From the NCBI GenBank assembly GCA_037951105.1, contig JBAMJV010001862.1:62001-126000 (forward strand): DNA of 64,000 nucleotides. The letters run 5' to 3'. The translations under genes and the position numbers were made by a program. A model generated the notes under the pieces. The model was not told where the DNA came from and ran no database searches. It was given only the letters and a program-made list of their open reading frames with translations. Below are positions 33,230-64,000 of this stretch, one piece after another. The first letter of the stretch is position 1. Every line of letters starts with the position of its first letter. This stretch comes from Echinarachnius parma. Its lineage: Eukaryota; Echinodermata; Echinoidea; Clypeasteroida; Echinarachniidae.

Positions 33230-35154
33230 AAAGTCTGTCTGTTTATTACACATGAAATACACCAAAGCCAACAGGAATGAAAAGTTGTAACAATTCCAAA
33301 AGAGAGAATACAAGTGTTCACTGATTGTAAAAACAATTATTTCCAACCCACTATAAGTTGCAGCATTTATCAAAGGACGAATCGTTATTTCATTTCCGGT
33401 AAATTGTGAAAGCAAAGTGGCCGATGCAGCTTATCAGTCTAATGCTAATCCCATATTTTCAAACCCCTGATATCTACTGACAAGCATAAAGAGAGAAAAG
33501 ATAAGTTTTATTCAAAGTTCCGCTGCCTTTAGAACACCCCATTGAATGTGAACCAGCGGAAAACTCGCCTTTGTCCGCAGAACATAAAAAAGAATAATGC
33601 TATAAATGCCTTATTCCATACTATTAACCCGTTCCCTTCAAGTTTCTGAAATCCCCATAGACTTTGTACACAACCCACCCGGTTCCCGTAGTCAAGGGGT
33701 TAACAAGTATAAAGAGAGAAAAGATATTCTAAAAGGAAAAGAATTGCCATAAATTGTGCAAGAAACATTTCCTCATATTTTCAAATATGATAAAATAGGA
33801 TCTCTTGTTTGAAGAGTTTATAGTTAAATGACTGTACACAAAAATACCCCTTAACCCATGCGGGACCTTGGGATGTTGGGATCTAAAGAGGATGAGATAA
33901 CAGTGGGTTAAAATTATACCCTTCCTCCAATATCTTTAGCATAGCCCACTACCAACAATTTTGTTGTAAGAAAATAAAAATCAAAAGACAAAAGCATTTG
34001 TATATTGTGATTAACAATGTCGTTCATTTGTGCAATAATTCATTACTGTACCATAGAGAGAGAATGTCACAGATTGTTGCAGTATAACATTTATATTTAT
34101 AGAGGAAAGTATCTTCTTCACAAAAAAATAAATCTATACGATAGTTTACATTTCCCCCGTTTCACCAGTTCATATTGCACTACGAAGAGCGCAATGATGT
34201 GTGTCAGTCCCTATTCAAAGAGACACTTCTCGTCAAAACTTCTTTTCAGTCGCATTAATATTAAACAATTAAAACAAAGTCGAGTCTGTACCATTCCAAT
34301 CAATCTCCTCCATAAAGATTCAATGGCTCGTTTGCTTATATTCACTCTGAAATATACCAACTACATGAAGAATGATATCAGCTGCTAGACTACAGAGCAA
34401 ACCACTGCCCTGAGTTAAGAAATGACAGCTGAGAAAAAGGGTTGACAGATATTCAGAAAAATACATAAACAAGACAGACAGTTTGGTTTTTAGTCATCAA
34501 ATACAACCCTACACCTTGCCATCTTCAATAAAAGATGATGGTTTCATTCATACAAAAAATGTTAGAAGATCAATTAATGGATATGGTGCTAGCGCGCGTT
34601 CCCAACTAAAGGAATCGCTTGTTGTTTTCCCTCGTGTATATATGCACTCCCGCCACCGCTACAAAATCACAGAGCAGAGAATGTTCCACCTAGTGGAGGC
34701 TGTTCTCCCGTCGGAAAGTCTCAATAAATAGTGTCGCTCCCACATTAGGTGCCAAATTCTCCACCACAAGTAGTGTAGCTTCGTCCCGTACCACGTGCTA
34801 AGTTTCCTACGCAGTCATTCTGCGTGAATCAAAAGGTCAAGTCGTGTTGCGCCCGTCGATACCTCGTGCTTCTTAAAAAGCTGAAAAGACATTGTTGTGG
34901 CCAAGCAATCTTGCATAAAATGCATTTCTGTTCAGTTGCGTACTCCTGCATGTATAACCTTAGCTATCTGCTCAACAAAATATTCTACTATTGATACGCA
35001 CGTCGTGCTGCTAAAATACAAGCAATCATTTTACTTTCAAGTTCAATAGCTCCAAACCCCGCCTTCTACCCCAGTTTCATCTACAGACAAACATCATTGC
35101 GCTTTTTAATACTCCAAAGTGCTCAGTAGGCCATCCAATACATAGCAGCAAACA

Positions 35155-35423
35155 GTCATCTCTTTCCAATCGATACTCTCTAGCAAATCAACCGTTTCAG
35201 ATTTCCTTGCGAGCAATCATCTGTTCTCTTTCGATACTCTTTAGCAAATCATCCGTTTCACAATTTCCTGCAAGCGTCCGTTTGCTTTCTTTTGATTCCC
35301 CTTTAGCTCCAGAGTTAAATCGTGCAAGCCATCACCTCTTTCCAAATGATACTTCAGAGCAAAAAATTTGCTTCAGAGGTACTGGTGGAAGCCATCGTCT
35401 CTGTTCTGAGCGAACTGTCTGCT

Positions 35424-35440
<17 letters not shown>
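35155..35440. repeat. 60 bp tandem array containing the GRB-gene stop codon
   Basis: Five diverged units start near 35155, 35215, 35276, 35330 and 35393. Recurrent text is CCATC or CAATC, TCTCTTTCCAA, AGCAAATC and TTTCxxATTTCxTGCAAG. The fifth unit contains the last codons and the TGA of the coding sequence (35424-35426); the other four lie in the 3' UTR. Confidence 0.6.
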
Positions 35441-63514
<28,074 letters not shown>

Positions 63515-64000
63515 CTGATTAAAAAAAAGGAAACATATCTAATAAGCCAGTTTGCAAGAAAAGCTGTCTTATAGAAAACAAAGAAAACAATTTCAGCTGT
63601 TTCTATATCAGAAAACAAAACAAAGAAAACCCTTATAACCTGTTTCTTTTGTTGCGAGAAAAGCTCTAAAAAATGTTGACCTGGTCTTTGGGCAAGAAAA
63701 GAAAATGTGACATAATGTGTTCTACTGTTACAAGTGTAATTCCAAATAATTCAGTTGGAAAAATTAATATAACAGCTAGGTACCAAGGCTAGTTACCAGG
63801 AAAGTCTGCAATACCAGTCCTATATTTAAAGGAGGGAAGAATTTTGGATGCAAAGCTTTTGATATTATGTAAGATATGATCATCAATCAACTTAGGCACT
63901 ATATATATCAAAGCAGTATTCATCTTTCTATAATATTCACAAATGATGCCTGCTAAAGGAGGACAGCATCTCTAAAAGATTACAGGACATATTTTAGACT

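Larger units (their letters stand above)
29861..35154. other. AT-rich interval between the two convergent genes
   Basis: No coding exon was recognised. It includes a CA microsatellite, dispersed repeat pieces at 32570-33000, a MITE at 33013 and, towards its upper end, probable 3' UTR of the GRB-family gene on the minus strand. The 123-codon frame at 34017-34388 lacks coding character. A dispersed repeat piece (CCCATAGACTTTGTACACAA) at about 33655 recurs at 59762. Confidence 0.45.

Noticed and set aside
34017..34388. 123-codon plus-strand frame
   Set aside because: Lies in probable 3' UTR or intergenic sequence, AT-rich codons, no domain.

Overview
This is an intron-rich, repeat-rich, AT-rich animal nuclear window. 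Two recognisable protein genes, the dense load of short inverted-repeat DNA transposons, the tRNA-derived SINEs and a DIRS-type element together suggest a marine invertebrate, most plausibly a non-vertebrate deuterostome such as an echinoderm or hemichordate. That placement is inference: nothing in the sequence proves the species. There are no bacterial features such as operons, CRISPR arrays or insertion sequences.

Layout. 1-2.9 kb: a TCA-rich microsatellite, a minisatellite of about 240 bp period and a pogo-like MITE. 2.9-4.5 kb, minus strand: the remains of a gene for a P2X7-like cysteine-rich domain, with two in-frame stops and one expected exon not found. 5.2-12.3 kb, plus strand: a complete five-exon gene for inositol polyphosphate 1-phosphatase (385 aa). 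Its introns carry a 2 kb foldback element, a mariner-like relic, two SINE units and a TTAA-flanked element. 13-16.5 kb: MITEs and a second mariner-like relic. 17.3-29.5 kb: two copies, in opposite orientation, of a GC-rich non-autonomous element. It has the termini of a DIRS (tyrosine-recombinase) retrotransposon: inverted terminal repeats plus an internal complementary region that joins the complements of both ends. The longer copy sits inside a small MITE and its junctions show a shared GATT rather than a target duplication. 29.9-35.2 kb: repeats and probable 3' UTR sequence.

35.4-63.5 kb, minus strand: eleven coding exons of one gene of the GRB7/GRB10/GRB14 adaptor family, in the order short charged leader, RA, PH, BPS, SH2, stop. 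Only the N-terminus lies beyond the window. INPP1 and this gene converge tail to tail with about 23 kb of repeat-rich sequence between their stop codons.

The most unusual observation concerns the GRB gene. Seven of its eleven exons lie next to decayed tandem copies of their own edges, usually with the adjoining splice site, or with the stop codon in the last exon. I saw nothing similar around the INPP1 exons. The same gene's introns also hold several diverged tandem arrays and nested insertions flanked by TTAA, whose ends share the motif TTAAAGGG across otherwise different families.
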